Part shown: positions 7,623 to 14,828 of the stretch, in pieces
How the letters are laid out: each line of letters opens with the position of its first letter
Numbering within the stretch: the stretch's first letter is position 1
Assembly: GCA_003447515.1 (NCBI GenBank)
Contig: DLZA01000346.1
Location: 1-17,116 of the forward strand
Direction: 5' to 3'
DNA: 17,116 nt
Source: Paracoccaceae bacterium
GTDB lineage: Bacteria; Pseudomonadota; Alphaproteobacteria; Rhodobacterales; Rhodobacteraceae
Position numbers and translations under genes: made by a program
The notes under the pieces: model-generated
Databases searched by the model: none
Seen by the model: only the letters and a program-made list of their open reading frames with translations
Told to the model about the DNA's origin: nothing

Positions 7623-9139
7623 TTTGCCATCTCCGCCATTTGTGGAACATCGTCAAAAGGATGCGTGATCTGCTGTAGAATACTTGCGGCTGTAATCTGC
7701 TCTTGAGCAATTTCACCAACCTGCATCCCGCGGTAAAAACTGACAACGCGGTCTGCCAACCCGGCAACCTCTTGAATGTCGGTCGAGGCAAAAATTACCG
7801 CCGTACCTTCGTTGGCCAAATCGCGCAGCTTTTGGTAAATCTCTGCTCGCGCGCCCACATCAACCCCACGGGTGGGTTCATTCACCAACAGGACTTTGGG
7901 GTTGATCGCAAGCCATTTTCCTAATGCAACTTTTTGTTGATTTCCGCCCGACAAAACCCCCGCTTCGGCATCCATACGCGAAACATCTACCGTAAATTTT
8001 TTACCATTTGCAAAAGCCTGTTCACGTTCTTTTTGGTGCTCTAAAATTCCATAGCGGGAAAACGATTTGAGTGCCGGAGAGGTCATATTCTCAAGAATTG
8101 GACGACCCAGGAATAACCCGTCCACTTTGCGGTCATCTGAACAATACGCAATCCCGCGCGCAATCGCTTCGGTTGGGGAGGCTGGCAAAAACACATCTCC
8201 CTCATAAGAAATTTCGCCGCCGCGACACGATTTTGCACCGCCAATAACCGCCAAAGCATCGCCAGAACCGGATCCTAGCTGACCCGCGAGACCCAGAATT
8301 TCGCCAGGATATACCGCAAAATTAAATGGCTCAAGAGTCCCATCCGGCCACAGGTCGCGCACTGCAAGAAGCGGTTTATCGCGTGTAACGTCGCCATGAG
8401 CGGGAAACATATTCACCAACTCGCGGCCAAGCATTAATTCAACCAAAGACGCAACGTTCAATTTTGATGCCGGCTGCGGGGCCTGGCTTTCTCCATCACG
8501 CAACACGGTAATCCGGTCACAAATCTGAAAAATTTCGTCCATTCTATGGCTGACGTAGATAATTGATTTGCCGCGTTTCGCCAGACGTTTTACCATCCCA
8601 AGAATACGGATTGAATCACTTTCGCCCAGCGCCGCTGTCGGCTCATCCAAGATAAGGATCTGCGGTTCTTGGGCCAAGAGGCGCGCCACTTCAACCAACT
8701 GCTGTTCGCCCACCGATAATCGGTTCACCGCCATCAAGGCATCTACATTGTCCAATCCGACCTCTTCCAAAAAGGGTGCGGCCTTGAGTGCCAGCGCACG
8801 TCGGGTCGCAATCGTCGGCACACTGTCGCCCGAAATGAAAATATTCTCTGCCACGCTCATCGATGGAATCAAGCTCAACTCTTGCTGGGCGATCGCAATA
8901 CCAGAGCGTTCTGCGCGCGAAGGGTTGGCAAACCGCACCTCAGCTCCGTTCAGTGCAAACGACCCAGTATAGCCATCATCAAAGCCGCTAATAATTTTCA
9001 CCAATGTGGATTTACCAGCCCCGTTTTCACCGACCAGCCCCATAATTTCGCCGATATTAATTTCGAAATTCACACCATTAAGTGCGTGTATCGCCCCAAA
9101 AGACCGCTTAATAGATGACAGTTTCAGCAACGGTGTCAT
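7619..9139 (-). CDS. ABC sugar-type (CUT2, RbsA/XylG-like) double ATP-binding protein
   Basis: The protein has 506 residues and two tandem ABC domains, the usual CUT2 ATPase architecture and length. The first domain has Walker A GENGAGKST (37-45), signature LSVGEQQ (141-147), Walker B ILILDEP (161-167) and the switch His198. The second domain has a degenerate Walker A GQLGSGSGD (286-294), signature LSGGNQQ (396-402) and VNEPTRG (419-425) in place of a full Walker B, the asymmetry usual in this family. It energises import by the two permeases on the cytoplasmic side. Its ribosome-binding site is weak. It lies 69 bases after the binding-protein gene, behind a hairpin terminator, so it should be expressed at a lower level. 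Confidence 0.96.
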   Translation of the reverse strand: MTPLLKLSSIKRSFGAIHALNGVNFEINIGEIMGLVGENGAGKSTLVKIISGFDDGYTGSFALNGAEVRFANPSRAERSGIAIAQQELSLIPSMSVAENIFISGDSVPTIATRRALALKAAPFLEEVGLDNVDALMAVNRLSVGEQQLVEVARLLAQEPQILILDEPTAALGESDSIRILGMVKRLAKRGKSIIYVSHRMDEIFQICDRITVLRDGESQAPQPASKLNVASLVELMLGRELVNMFPAHGDVTRDKPLLAVRDLWPDGTLEPFNFAVYPGEILGLAGQLGSGSGDALAVIGGAKSCRGGEISYEGDVFLPASPTEAIARGIAYCSDDRKVDGLFLGRPILENMTSPALKSFSRYGILEHQKEREQAFANGKKFTVDVSRMDAEAGVLSGGNQQKVALGKWLAINPKVLLVNEPTRGVDVGARAEIYQKLRDLANEGTAVIFASTDIQEVAGLADRVVSFYRGMQVGEIAQEQITAASILQQITHPFDDVPQMAEMAK

Positions 9140-9153
9140 ACGCCATATCCAAC

Positions 9154-9194
9154 AAAAAAAATGTGGCTGCCAAAGACACGCTCAGGCAGCCACA
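9154..9194 (-). terminator. Rho-independent terminator/attenuator between the binding-protein and ATPase genes
   Basis: On the minus strand a perfect 10-base-pair stem (9194-9185 with 9171-9162, 13-base loop) is followed directly by eight T residues (9161-9154). It lies 15 bases after the binding-protein stop codon. In ABC operons this placement usually gives partial termination, so that more binding protein than ATPase/permease is made. Confidence 0.9.
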
Positions 9195-9208
9195 AGGTTT
9201 ATATTTTA

Positions 9209-10234
9209 TTATCCGCCCCAAGCGCCCGAGCAAAGCTCTTCAATCGTGTAAAGCTTACCATCATAACCACGCAATGCTGTGGTTTCGATTGTGTCTGCTG
9301 TCACAGAGGGGTTTGGTGTGAAATTGATATAATTCTCAAGCTTGCCGGTATTGAGGTACTCTTCAACCATTTTAATCGCCAACTGGCCCTCATGAAGGGG
9401 TGACTGCAGCGTGGTGCCGAACTGCTTACCTTCTTCGATCAACTGCTTATCACCATTACAAACCGTGCCCACTGCGATCACGTCCTTGCCCATGACCAAT
9501 CCGGCTTCTTCCAGCGCCTTGATGCCACCAGTCAAAATCGCATCATCCATACCATAGACGAAGTCAATGCTTTGCCCCTGCAACGCTGCGATCATCTTCG
9601 CCGCACCTTTATAACCGTTTGCCTGACCAAATCCTTCGTCAACGTCGCCAATAATTTCCAGATCAGACCCGGCAATCGCCTCTTTGAATGCATTGATCGA
9701 CAAACCATAGCCGCCGTATGAATGCGGATACGACAGCGCCAGTACGTTGAAACCTGTGCCTCCTGCCGCCTTCTTCGCCGCTGCCGCTTCACGCATCATA
9801 TAGCCCGCATTACGCGCCCGCAGACGGTCATCTGGACCAGCGTAACCAAAGATGTACTGCTTATCTTGCTCGTTGGGCAATTGGTTGATTTTCAAAACAG
9901 GAATGCCGGTTTTAGCCAGAGCGCGCAGCGATCCAAGGCCAGCAACCGCGTCAGAAGGCCACCAGATGAATACATCAGGCAATTGTCCAGTGGACAACAC
10001 TTGCTGCACCTGTTGGTCTTGCTCTGCCTGATTGAACTGATTCTCATAAACTTTGATGTCGTAACCCTTCAGTTCCGCCGTGTCTTTGATACCTTTGATA
10101 AAGCGGCCAATGTAGGCTTCGCCTGCCGGTCCGTTAAACGAGACAATCGAAGCTGCGAACGCGGCACTGGATAAAGAGCCCACTGTGAGCCCCGCCGCAA
10201 CGAGCACGCCCATTGATTTTGTAAAATAAGACAT
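9209..10234 (-). CDS. Periplasmic sugar-type substrate-binding protein (Peripla_BP_4, RbsB-like)
   Basis: The protein has 341 residues from the ATG at 10234, preceded by a strong GGGAGGA ribosome-binding site; an upstream in-frame start at 10264 would break the signal peptide. Residues 1-27 form a Sec signal peptide (KSMGVLVAAGLTVGSLSSAAFA, predicted cut before Ala28). The mature protein is a two-lobe type I periplasmic binding protein. It contains QAEQDQQVQQVLSTGQLPDVFIWWPSD in the first lobe and DFVYGMDDAILTGGIKALEEAG in the second, both typical of sugar/polyol binders. Two cysteines (259 and 335) could form a disulfide. As the first gene of the transport unit it delivers the ligand to the CUT2 permeases. 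The ligand cannot be assigned. Confidence 0.95.
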   Translation of the reverse strand: MSYFTKSMGVLVAAGLTVGSLSSAAFAASIVSFNGPAGEAYIGRFIKGIKDTAELKGYDIKVYENQFNQAEQDQQVQQVLSTGQLPDVFIWWPSDAVAGLGSLRALAKTGIPVLKINQLPNEQDKQYIFGYAGPDDRLRARNAGYMMREAAAAKKAAGGTGFNVLALSYPHSYGGYGLSINAFKEAIAGSDLEIIGDVDEGFGQANGYKGAAKMIAALQGQSIDFVYGMDDAILTGGIKALEEAGLVMGKDVIAVGTVCNGDKQLIEEGKQFGTTLQSPLHEGQLAIKMVEEYLNTGKLENYINFTPNPSVTADTIETTALRGYDGKLYTIEELCSGAWGG

Positions 10235-10308
10235 AATAATCCTCCCATGTGACATTGGGGCCAATTTTCAGGCCTAACAGCATAGAAACAGGATAAGCCC
10301 ACTTTTCT

Positions 10309-10353
10309 AAGATATAACTTATCCAGCTTGGATGTAATATATTCAATCTGGAT
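10309..10353. promoter_or_regulatory. Divergent promoter region with two operator-like inverted repeats
   Basis: A perfect inverted repeat ATCCA-GCT-TGGAT lies at 10321-10333. A second copy with one mismatch, ATTCA-ATC-TGGAT, lies at 10341-10353, with centres 20 bases apart (two helical turns). A candidate minus-strand -35 (TTACAT, 10337-10332) and -10 (TATCTT, 10314-10309, 17-base spacer) for the binding-protein gene enclose the first repeat; the promoter boxes are uncertain. The motif matches the repeats in front of the wHTH-SBP regulator gene. Confidence 0.6.
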
Positions 10354-10437
10354 GACATTTGAATTCCAACTGCCCGCCCAGACGCCGACTGTAGAGTAAC
10401 TCTAACCATACACCAACGTTTCGGGAGCGACCCTATC

Positions 10438-11244
10438 ATGGATACCAAAAGATTAGCTGGGAAAAACATCTTGATCACGGGCGCCGCACAGGGCATGGGC
10501 GCCGCGAACGCAGTACATTTCGCCGCGCAGGGCGCCAATATTTGTCTCGGCGACCTCGACGTAGATCTCGCACAAAATGTAGCGGACGAAATCAACGCCA
10601 GTGGCAACGGCAAAGCCATTGCGGTTAAAATGGACGTAACCAAACGCGAAGATAATGCCGCCGCCGTTGCCGCAACCGTCGACGCCTTTGGTATGATTAA
10701 CATTGGTCTGTTTAACGCTGGCGTGAACAAGCCCCGGTTTTTCATGGATATTGACGAAGAAAACTGGGATATGATTATGACCGTGAATACCAAAGCCATG
10801 TGGCTTGGCATGCAGGAAACCGCGCGGCAAATGATTGCGCAAGGCCCGCAAGAACATGTCTATAAACTGATCAACGTGGGCAGCATCGCATCGCGCAAGC
10901 CGCTGGTAGATGTGACCGTCTATTGCACGTCAAAATACGGGTGTTTGGCGCTGACCCACTGCGGGGCTGTCGGACTGGCCGAACACAACATCACGGTCAA
11001 TGGCTATGCACCAGGCGTGGTCGTAACGCCACTTTGGGAACAGCTTGACAAAGACCTCGTCGAGATCGGCTTCAAAGAGCGGGCCGGTCAGGCCTATGAA
11101 GATATCGTGAACAACGAACTTGTGATCAAACGCGTGTCATATCCCACTGACGTTCAAGGCACCGCAGCCTTTTTGGCAAGCCATGACAGCGATTATATGA
11201 CCGGCCAGATGATCCATATTGATGGCGGCTGGTGCATCCAGTAA
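10438..11244 (+). CDS. Short-chain dehydrogenase/reductase, NAD-type, sugar alcohol or diol specific
   Basis: This 268-residue classical SDR has the cofactor motif TGAAQGMG (14-21), an acidic residue after beta-2 (D39 in GDLDVD) that favours NAD over NADP, and NAG at 93-95. The full catalytic tetrad is present: Asn117, Ser149, Tyr162 and Lys166 (YCTSK). The C-terminal MTGQMIHIDGGW is typical. It would oxidise a secondary alcohol of the imported compound to a ketone. Sorbitol/galactitol-type and butanediol-type dehydrogenases share these features, so the substrate is open. It is the first gene of the plus-strand unit and diverges from the transporter. Confidence 0.93.
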   Translation: MDTKRLAGKNILITGAAQGMGAANAVHFAAQGANICLGDLDVDLAQNVADEINASGNGKAIAVKMDVTKREDNAAAVAATVDAFGMINIGLFNAGVNKPRFFMDIDEENWDMIMTVNTKAMWLGMQETARQMIAQGPQEHVYKLINVGSIASRKPLVDVTVYCTSKYGCLALTHCGAVGLAEHNITVNGYAPGVVVTPLWEQLDKDLVEIGFKERAGQAYEDIVNNELVIKRVSYPTDVQGTAAFLASHDSDYMTGQMIHIDGGWCIQ

Positions 11245-11281
11245 CCGCACTGGCTCACCATTCAACAAACGGGGTAACCAG

Positions 11282-12151
11282 ATGCGGGTTGGCTTTGCCG
11301 GTTTGGGACGTATGGGCACCCATATGGCGCGTAATTTGGTGGCTGCGGGCCACGATGTGGCCGTGTGGACCCGCAACCCAAAAAAACTCACGCAATTCTG
11401 TCAAGACACGGGAACTGCGGCAGCGGGGTCACCCACAGATCTTGCCAGCAGAGCCGAAGTCGTGGTGACAATGCTGGCAGATGACAGAGCCTCACAGTTG
11501 GTTTACTTGGGCGCCGAGGGATTGTTTTCAACACCAGGTGGCGCGAAGATTTTTCTTGAGATGAGCACGATCAGCCCCGCCCATCTGGCACATTTGCAGA
11601 CCCAAGCAGGCACACGCTTGTTGATTGACGCCCCCGTATCAGGGGCCACACAAGCGGCCAAAGACGCAATGCTGATGATTATGGCTGGAGCAAACGAGGC
11701 ACAAATCGCACCAATCGCGCCCCTGTTTAACGCCATGGGTAAGCAAACCTTTGCTTTGGGGCGTCAAGGTGCTGGATCAATAATGAAATTAGCAATTAAC
11801 GCGGTGATCCACGGATTGAACCAAAGCGCTTCAGAAGCGTTGAACCTTGCGGTCGCAGGAGGCATCGATCTGCCACTAGCCTATGACGCACTTGAGGCCT
11901 CAGCCGCCTGCGCCCCCATGTTGTCGTACCGCCGCAATCTATATCTCGACGAGGCCAACCAAGAGGTATCTTTTACCGTTGCTCTTGCAGAAAAAGATAT
12001 GCGGTTAGCAACCGAACTGGCAGAGAAACTTGGGGTTCAGGCGCCCCAAGCTGCCCTGACCCGCAATACCTTACAAAACGCCAGCCAAGCGGGGTTTGAC
12101 GCCCGCGATATGGCATCAATCATTCATTATCTGCGTGAGAAAACCCCATGA
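11282..12151 (+). CDS. 3-hydroxyisobutyrate dehydrogenase-like NAD(P)-dependent beta-hydroxyacid dehydrogenase
   Basis: The protein has 289 residues from the ATG at 11282. This start places the Rossmann motif GFAGLGRMG at residues 4-12 and follows a GGGGTAA site; an upstream in-frame start at 11219 lies within the SDR gene. It has the family signature DAPVSGATQAA (116-126, normally DAPVSGG), the catalytic Lys169 in GSIMKLAINAV and Asn173. These enzymes oxidise or reduce small 3-hydroxyacids or semialdehydes (HIBADH, tartronate semialdehyde or succinic semialdehyde/glyoxylate reductase group). Its stop codon overlaps the ThuA-like start (ATGA). Substrate unknown. Confidence 0.9.
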   Translation: MRVGFAGLGRMGTHMARNLVAAGHDVAVWTRNPKKLTQFCQDTGTAAAGSPTDLASRAEVVVTMLADDRASQLVYLGAEGLFSTPGGAKIFLEMSTISPAHLAHLQTQAGTRLLIDAPVSGATQAAKDAMLMIMAGANEAQIAPIAPLFNAMGKQTFALGRQGAGSIMKLAINAVIHGLNQSASEALNLAVAGGIDLPLAYDALEASAACAPMLSYRRNLYLDEANQEVSFTVALAEKDMRLATELAEKLGVQAPQAALTRNTLQNASQAGFDARDMASIIHYLREKTP

Positions 12152-12858
12152 AAGCAGCTCTATTTGTCGGAGGCTGGGAAGGTCACAGTCCCACTAATTT
12201 TAGCGATTGGTGCGAGGCGTTGCTTCGCGACGAGGATTTTGATGTCGATGTCTACACCACTTTGGCACCACTGGCCGATCCCACCTCGCTCGCCGATATC
12301 GATCTGATTGTGCCGATCTGGTCCAGTGCACGGTCTGCGCACCGGCCAGAATTTGGAAATATGACAAAGCCTGAAGAAGACGGGCTGCTCAAGCTGATTG
12401 GCGATGGGTGTGGGTTGGCTGGATGGCACGGCCATATGGGCGACGCGTTTCGTGACCGCCCAACTTATCATTTTCTGATCGGGGGCCAGTTTGTCGCCCA
12501 CCCCCCCGGTTGGCCAGACAATCTGGTGCCATCAGATGATTTCGTCGATTATGATGTCACCATCACCCGCCCTGATGATCCGATTGTCAAAGATATCCGC
12601 AGTTTTCGGCTATATTCAGAACAGTATTACTTGCTGACCGACCCCTCTAACGAAGTTTTGGCCACCACCACGTTTTCCGGCGATCACCTATGGTGGATCG
12701 AAGGCACGGTTATCCCAGTGGTTTGGAAACGTAGATGGGATAAGGGACGGGTATTTTACTGCTCAATCGGCCACCGTTTAGAAGACCTCAAAGTCCCGCA
12801 AGTCACAGAAATAATCCGCCGCGGTGCGCTTTGGGCCGCGAGAGAAGAACAAAGTTAG
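12148..12858 (+). CDS. ThuA-like domain protein (trehalose-utilisation family)
   Basis: This 236-residue protein has the class I glutamine-amidotransferase-like ThuA fold. It starts with MKAALFVGGWEGHSP and shows GCGLAGWHGHMGD (88-100), the EQYYL stretch (158-162) and the C-terminal VVWKRRWDKGRVFYCSIGH (191-209), which corresponds to the family pattern W-x-GkGrVfy-lGH. ThuA proteins are found in sugar catabolic operons next to dehydrogenases and are tied to keto-sugar metabolism in rhizobia and agrobacteria. No signal peptide is visible, so it should be cytoplasmic. It is coupled to the HIBADH-like gene through a 4-base overlap and ends the plus-strand unit. Confidence 0.88.
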   Translation: MKAALFVGGWEGHSPTNFSDWCEALLRDEDFDVDVYTTLAPLADPTSLADIDLIVPIWSSARSAHRPEFGNMTKPEEDGLLKLIGDGCGLAGWHGHMGDAFRDRPTYHFLIGGQFVAHPPGWPDNLVPSDDFVDYDVTITRPDDPIVKDIRSFRLYSEQYYLLTDPSNEVLATTTFSGDHLWWIEGTVIPVVWKRRWDKGRVFYCSIGHRLEDLKVPQVTEIIRRGALWAAREEQS

Positions 12859-13168
12859 GTGCTGAATAAAGAAAATAAACTACTAGTGAATTACTGCGTT
12901 AAGAAACTGTTTTAACAGTTCTAATTAGCCATATGCTATGTCTTGAAGGATCAGTGGCACTCATAAATCAAGTAAACTTTGCAAAGTTTACAAACAACAC
13001 TGGAAAATCGAGAAACCCATAAAATTTGATTAGACACCAATGATAGTCACGCGAAGTCCATTTGGACCGGCCTAGGGGGTGGGGTGACTGAACGCCCCTA
13101 ACCTAGCGGGTTTACAGCACCAAATAGTCCTTATCGGGCTACTTGATCTGTTGTTTTCGTTAGGTTTA
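12859..13168. other. Intergenic junction between the catabolic locus and the prophage-like region
   Basis: No coding region was seen. The stretch has an inverted repeat AACTGTT/AACAGTT (12905-12911 and 12914-12920), a perfect 20-base palindrome at 12972-12991, and a GC-rich segment (about 13072-13111) with weak pairing potential (CTAGG...CCTAG). No T-tract terminator is clear after the ThuA-like gene. The style changes here from compact operon to sparse accessory DNA, so an element boundary may lie in it. Confidence 0.5.
12972..12991. repeat. Perfect 20-base palindrome
   Basis: GTAAACTTTG is followed directly by its reverse complement CAAAGTTTAC. It could be an operator or a recombination-related site; the GTAAAC half also occurs before and after the operator-like sites at 15725 and 15835. 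Confidence 0.7.
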
Positions 13169-13615
13169 TTAGCATTTTTGCGCCGTAGTATTCTGCAGAA
13201 GTCCTGATCGCTCAGTTTCCCATCGCCCTATCATCCCGCTCAGCTCATCTGGCGTCATCTCCGCAAAATTATTGCCTGATATGCTGTTTTCAGCATCCTT
13301 GCCCAAATCGCCAGCCAGCTCCAAAGCTGTGCGCGCTGCAGACACTTTGGCACTTGCCGGCGCATCGGGGTCGAGCATGATCATTCGCAGGGTATAACCT
13401 GCCAGATTGGCAAGTTCTCCCTGGTACAATGCTTGTCTCGACCGCCGCATTAGGGGCAAAATCGCGGGGTTCCTGGTCAATTCGTAAGCTGCTTGTTTTG
13501 GGAAGGCATAACCCGCCAGACGAGCGGCATCAGTGGCGTTTCGACGTTCTGCTACGTGGTAGCGGATAAAATCTTTTTGCTGTTCCGTAATTGATCTTTT
13601 GCGGATCATTCCCAT
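13169..13615 (-). CDS. Terminase small subunit-like phage protein
   Basis: The protein has 148 residues. The N-terminal region (about 5-60) resembles the DNA-binding HTH of terminase small subunits: ITEQQKDFIRYHV, then NATDAARLAGY and a NPAILPLM segment. The middle part (70-100) has PASAKVSAARTALELAGDLG, also typical of small terminase subunits. In a phage it would recognise packaging sites. The start at 13615 has an AGGA site 9 bases upstream; an internal ATG at 13609 is less well placed. No large terminase, portal or capsid gene is in the window, so it is an orphan. A non-phage HTH protein remains possible. Confidence 0.65.
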   Translation of the reverse strand: MGMIRKRSITEQQKDFIRYHVAERRNATDAARLAGYAFPKQAAYELTRNPAILPLMRRSRQALYQGELANLAGYTLRMIMLDPDAPASAKVSAARTALELAGDLGKDAENSISGNNFAEMTPDELSGMIGRWETERSGLLQNTTAQKC

Positions 13616-14465
13616 CGGTTGAAATCCTATCTGCTTATGTGAACACGCATGAATTATAACAAAATGTACGCGGCATACAAATCACCGACAGTCTGGCAGC
13701 ATGCTTCAGATAACCGAAACTCACAATCTAAAACAGGCGCTTAGCCATGAGTGCCAAAGCTAAACTGAGTGCTGGTGATAGCCACGCACACGTCCCATCT
13801 GTCCGATAGCTACCAGCGATGGTTTTGCGTCGGAAACAAATCGCTCTTGGATGAATTAGGGCATTTTGACCGCCTGAAGCTAGGTTGCCAGAAATCTGCT
13901 GCAGTATTAGCCGTAAAGGTACTCATTCAAATTTCCTCCCATGCAAATCATTTGGTCTCCTTAGGACTGAGCAAAGGCATCTTAGCCATAGATACGCTTA
14001 GAGCGCCTGAGAGAGGCCCTACAGCAGCTACAGTCAACATTTAGTGGACAGGAAGCCAATCAAACGATAGATGCGCTCAGAGCGGGCTTCAGGCGACGTC
14101 TTGGTCTCAAGTGACAGTCAGCCGCTACAAACAATCAATTTCGCTAAGCAAAGCACTGCGCAAGGCGCTGACAATAAACGGGGAATGGAACGTTAATGAT
14201 GCAGCTTCTCGATATAACGCATATTTCACGGCTTTGTTGATATTGGTGAACGGTCACAAGCAGCAGATCTACGAATATAGCACATTGGCTTTCCTGTTAA
14301 GGATTTGGAATTGATCAGATTTAAACTCAATCACTGATGCTTACACGGAGGCGGCAATACATGCCTGACACGCTAAGTCGTAAGGAAAGTGTAAGCCCTC
14401 CATCCCTCCAAGGGTGGGGGATTTTACTTTTCGCAACCGTAAATCTTTTTGCAGCATCTAAACTC
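13616..14465. other. About 850 bases without a convincing gene, possibly eroded coding sequence
   Basis: One plus frame stays open from 13769 to 14314 except for a single TAG at 14042-14044, and part of it (14111-14314, ISLSKALRKAL and NDAASRYNAYF) looks faintly protein-like. A second frame at about 13993-14112 reads LREALQQLQSTFSGQEANQT, also protein-like, but has no start. Neither could be assigned. An imperfect direct repeat of about 16 bases lies at 13989-14005 and 14068-14084. An 8-base inverted repeat GCTTACAC/GTGTAAGC lies at 14339-14346 and 14389-14396. A CCATCCCTCC/GGGTGGGGG stretch followed by TTTTACTTTT (14400-14436) may be a weak plus-strand terminator. Confidence 0.4.
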
Positions 14466-14633
14466 TTACCGTGAGAAGTTTTTTTTCGCGACTTCATCCA
14501 CCGCATCAAAGGCACTCTTAACCACCTTGTAGCGGTCATCCGACCACATTGCTGGTGCGGACCAACTTTCATCCGCATCTTTTTTTTTGGTTTTCGAATT
14601 TCGCTTAACATTTGCGTATCGTGATTTTGGCAT
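14466..14633 (-). CDS. Possible small protein of 55 residues, unknown function
   Basis: This short frame, MPKSRYANVK through KKNFSR, has a basic N-terminal third (RNSKTKKK) and a mixed, aromatic remainder (DESWSAPAMWSDDRYKVV, then SAFDAVDEVAKKNF) that could form a helix. The composition is more protein-like than the other frames here. No strong ribosome-binding site is visible (GGATCAACGAA before the ATG), and the AAAAAAAAA run in the gene could be slippery. It lies on the same strand as the broken DUF3846-like gene, separated by the repeat block at 14686-14823. No family was recognised. Confidence 0.4.
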   Translation of the reverse strand: MPKSRYANVKRNSKTKKKDADESWSAPAMWSDDRYKVVKSAFDAVDEVAKKNFSR

Positions 14634-14685
14634 TTCGTTGATCCGTTGTAGCGTTGTTCAAACCGCGCTCAACGCGGTGGCGAGG

Positions 14686-14823
14686 AATGTTGCGGGAATG
14701 TTGCGGGAGTAGTGTATAGGGGGTATGGGGGATTACTCACCGCACACTACCCGCATACCACCCGCATACCCCCCGCAATTTGCTTTTTTACAGTTATAAT
14801 GTGCAAATTCACTACTCCCGCAA
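14686..14823. repeat. Nested inverted repeats with TGCGGG/CCCGCA motifs
   Basis: A perfect 14-base inverted repeat, TTGCGGGAGTAGTG at 14701-14714 and its complement at 14810-14823, bounds a 123-base block. Inside are CCCGCATACC at 14750-14759 and 14761-14770, and a 7-base inverted repeat AATTTGC/GCAAATT at 14777-14783 and 14803-14809. Just outside, an 11-base unit AATGTTGCGGG is repeated in tandem (14686-14696, 14697-14707). It may be an iteron-like control region, a recombination site or a small non-autonomous element. Confidence 0.65.
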
Positions 14824-14828
14824 GCCGC

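Noticed and set aside
10134..10811. 225-codon open frame on the minus strand crossing the divergent promoter
   Set aside because: It runs through the SDR gene, the operator region and the binding-protein signal peptide on a poor frame; all three are better supported.
12905..12920. Rho-independent terminator of the SDR/HIBADH/ThuA unit
   Set aside because: The stem is AT-rich and short, the loop is only 2-4 bases, and no T-tract follows.
13053..13066. GTCCA-TT-TGGAC as another copy of the regulon operator
   Set aside because: The spacer is 2 bases, not 3, the outer base is G/C instead of A/T, and there is no promoter or catabolic gene beside it.
12859..13168. tRNA gene as an integration target
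   Set aside because: No cloverleaf or TTCRA-type T-arm with a matching acceptor stem could be found here or elsewhere in the window.
13810..13926. 38-codon minus-strand frame with a strong GGGAGGA site
   Set aside because: The ribosome-binding site is good, but the product is short, Ser/Asn-rich, unrecognised and overlapped by an equally weak plus frame; evidence is too thin for a gene call.
14741..14776. CRISPR-like repeats
   Set aside because: The CCCGCATACC units are about 10 bases apart without spacers of regular length, and no cas gene is present.
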